Assembly (NCBI GenBank): GCA_029936195.1
Contig: JAPYUH010000005.1
Coordinates: 15,821-49,881, forward strand
Origin: Alphaproteobacteria bacterium
Lineage (GTDB): Bacteria; Pseudomonadota; Alphaproteobacteria; GCA-2731375
Direction: 5' to 3'
DNA: 34,061 nt
Positions 33,375-34,061 of this stretch are shown here, piece by piece (the stretch's first letter is position 1; each line of letters opens with the position of its first letter). A model generated the notes under the pieces. It did not search any database and was not told where the DNA came from. It saw nothing but the letters and a program-made list of their open reading frames with translations. The position numbers and the translations under genes were made by a program.

Positions 33375-33695
33375 TCACCGCTTGGCAATATCTCCCAACC
33401 CTTTCAGGGACACCGGTGGTCTATCTGGAAATTCCGCCACCAAGTTCAGGCGCCCGCCCAGGGCGGCGACATATCGGCTCAAGGTTGTGAGCAACAGATC
33501 GCTGCGTTTTTCAAGCTTCGAAACCGCGTTCTGTTTGATGCCGAGTATGCCCGCGACCTCCTCCTGTGTCAGCTGATGGGCCTGACGCAGGGCGCGCAAG
33601 GTCAGTTCCTCCGCCACCATGTCCGAAGTCATTTGCTCCACCGCCTTTCGCCGCTTCGCCGGCAATGCCTTCATGAGGTCATCAACGGTTCTCAT
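33375..33695 (-). CDS. XRE-type helix-turn-helix antitoxin (HigA-like)
   Basis: A 106-residue protein with an XRE helix-turn-helix at about 36-62 (LRQAHQLTQEEVAGILGIKQ, NAVSKLEKR), preceded by a basic helical segment (MKALPAKRRKAVE) and followed by a short strand region. It lies 26 bases after the toxin-like gene on the same strand, the toxin-first order typical of HigBA-type pairs. It should bind and neutralise the toxin and repress their operon. ATG 33695 has GAAGGA upstream; GTG 33719 is less likely. Confidence 0.88.
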   Translation of the reverse strand: MRTVDDLMKALPAKRRKAVEQMTSDMVAEELTLRALRQAHQLTQEEVAGILGIKQNAVSKLEKRSDLLLTTLSRYVAALGGRLNLVAEFPDRPPVSLKGLGDIAKR

Positions 33696-33721
33696 CGTTC
33701 CTTCTCCATTTTTTCCCACAG

Positions 33722-34060
33722 TCAGCCCGCCGATTTCAGCGCCGCCAAATGTGCATCAAAGCTTTGGTCGGCGGTTTTGATCAGTTTCCTGTAAAACGCC
33801 TTTTCGTTCTTCCCCTGCTTGTCGCCGCAAACGAGGACGATGCCCCGGCGTTTGGGGTCAAAGGCAAATGCGGCGCGCCAAACACTATTGTCGGCATCAA
33901 AGCGCAGCTCCTTCAAATTGGCGTGCCGCGAACCCTTCAGGGTATCTGCCTTCGGCCGCGAAAGCGCCGGCCCGAACACCTTCAGCACGCCCATCAGCTT
34001 GTCCTGAACGTCAGGAGACAGCGCATCGAATTCGGCGTCGAATTGTTTTCCCAAAACCAC
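33722..34060 (-). CDS. RelE/HigB-family toxin (PF05973-like), 5' end at window edge
   Basis: At least 112 residues of a RelE/ParE-superfamily toxin of the phage Gp49-like group. The visible order is QFDAEFDALSPDVQDKL, the conserved GSRHANLKELRFD, VWRAAFAFDPKRRGIVLVCGDK and the C-terminal YRKLI. Such toxins cleave mRNA on the ribosome. GTG 34058-34060 could be the start, but relatives have a few residues before this point, so the true start may lie beyond the window. It is the first gene of a toxin-antitoxin pair with the XRE protein downstream. Confidence 0.85.
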   Translation of the reverse strand: MVLGKQFDAEFDALSPDVQDKLMGVLKVFGPALSRPKADTLKGSRHANLKELRFDADNSVWRAAFAFDPKRRGIVLVCGDKQGKNEKAFYRKLIKTADQSFDAHLAALKSAG

Positions 34061-34061
34061 G

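Overview
The window reads as a chromosomal piece of a GC-rich alphaproteobacterium, probably related to Rhodospirillales. The grounds are the mreB-mreC-mreD-mrdA-rodA order, a DctPQM TRAP transporter, a DUF6356 protein, and many amidohydrolase, CoA-transferase and flavin (LLM) genes of the kind common in marine or soil Alphaproteobacteria. This assignment is an inference from gene content. I saw no rRNA, tRNA, CRISPR array, insertion sequence or phage gene.

Layout. Bases 1-3384 hold a cut-off response regulator, a thiamine-diphosphate enzyme, a peroxiredoxin-like gene whose catalytic cysteine codon is an in-frame TGA (a probable selenoprotein), and a DUF2459 lipoprotein coupled to it. Bases 3364-14877 are a catabolic region made of several short operons. 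One minus-strand operon is NIPSNAP, amidohydrolase, acyl-CoA synthetase. A CoA-transferase diverges from it, and a lone alpha/beta hydrolase follows. A plus-strand operon is amidohydrolase, TauE/SafE permease, LLM flavoenzyme. A minus-strand operon is SDR-like protein, methyltransferase, amidase. Bases 14941-18054 hold a TRAP transporter operon (dctP, hairpin, dctQ, dctM, terminator). Bases 18526-23323 hold a minus-strand operon of MFS exporter, metal-dependent amidohydrolase and COG0523 GTPase, followed by a 1-Cys peroxiredoxin. Bases 23457-25768 hold a frameshifted adenylate cyclase/hydrolase fusion, a DUF6356 gene and an Lrp/AsnC regulator. Bases 25806-31426 are the cell-shape operon. Bases 31961-34061 hold a serine beta-lactamase-like hydrolase and a toxin-antitoxin pair at the window edge.

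How the genes work together. The central blocks look like uptake (TRAP), export (MFS, TauE), hydrolysis of amide, ester or ring bonds (three amidohydrolases, an amidase, an alpha/beta hydrolase), CoA activation (synthetase, CoA-transferase) and redox steps (LLM, SDR-like) for organic acids or xenobiotics. No substrate can be read from the sequence. The mre/mrd/rod operon builds the lateral wall and is unrelated housekeeping.

Most notable observations: (1) the UGA at codon 83 of the peroxiredoxin-like gene, exactly where this family has Cys in a CPYC motif, with a hairpin 6 nt downstream that fits a bacterial SECIS; (2) short tandem repeats of 11, 12, 13 and 16 bp seen only in gene spacers, three of them around mreB and mreC; (3) a long hairpin sitting directly on the dctQ start; (4) an SDR-like protein that has lost three hallmark motifs.
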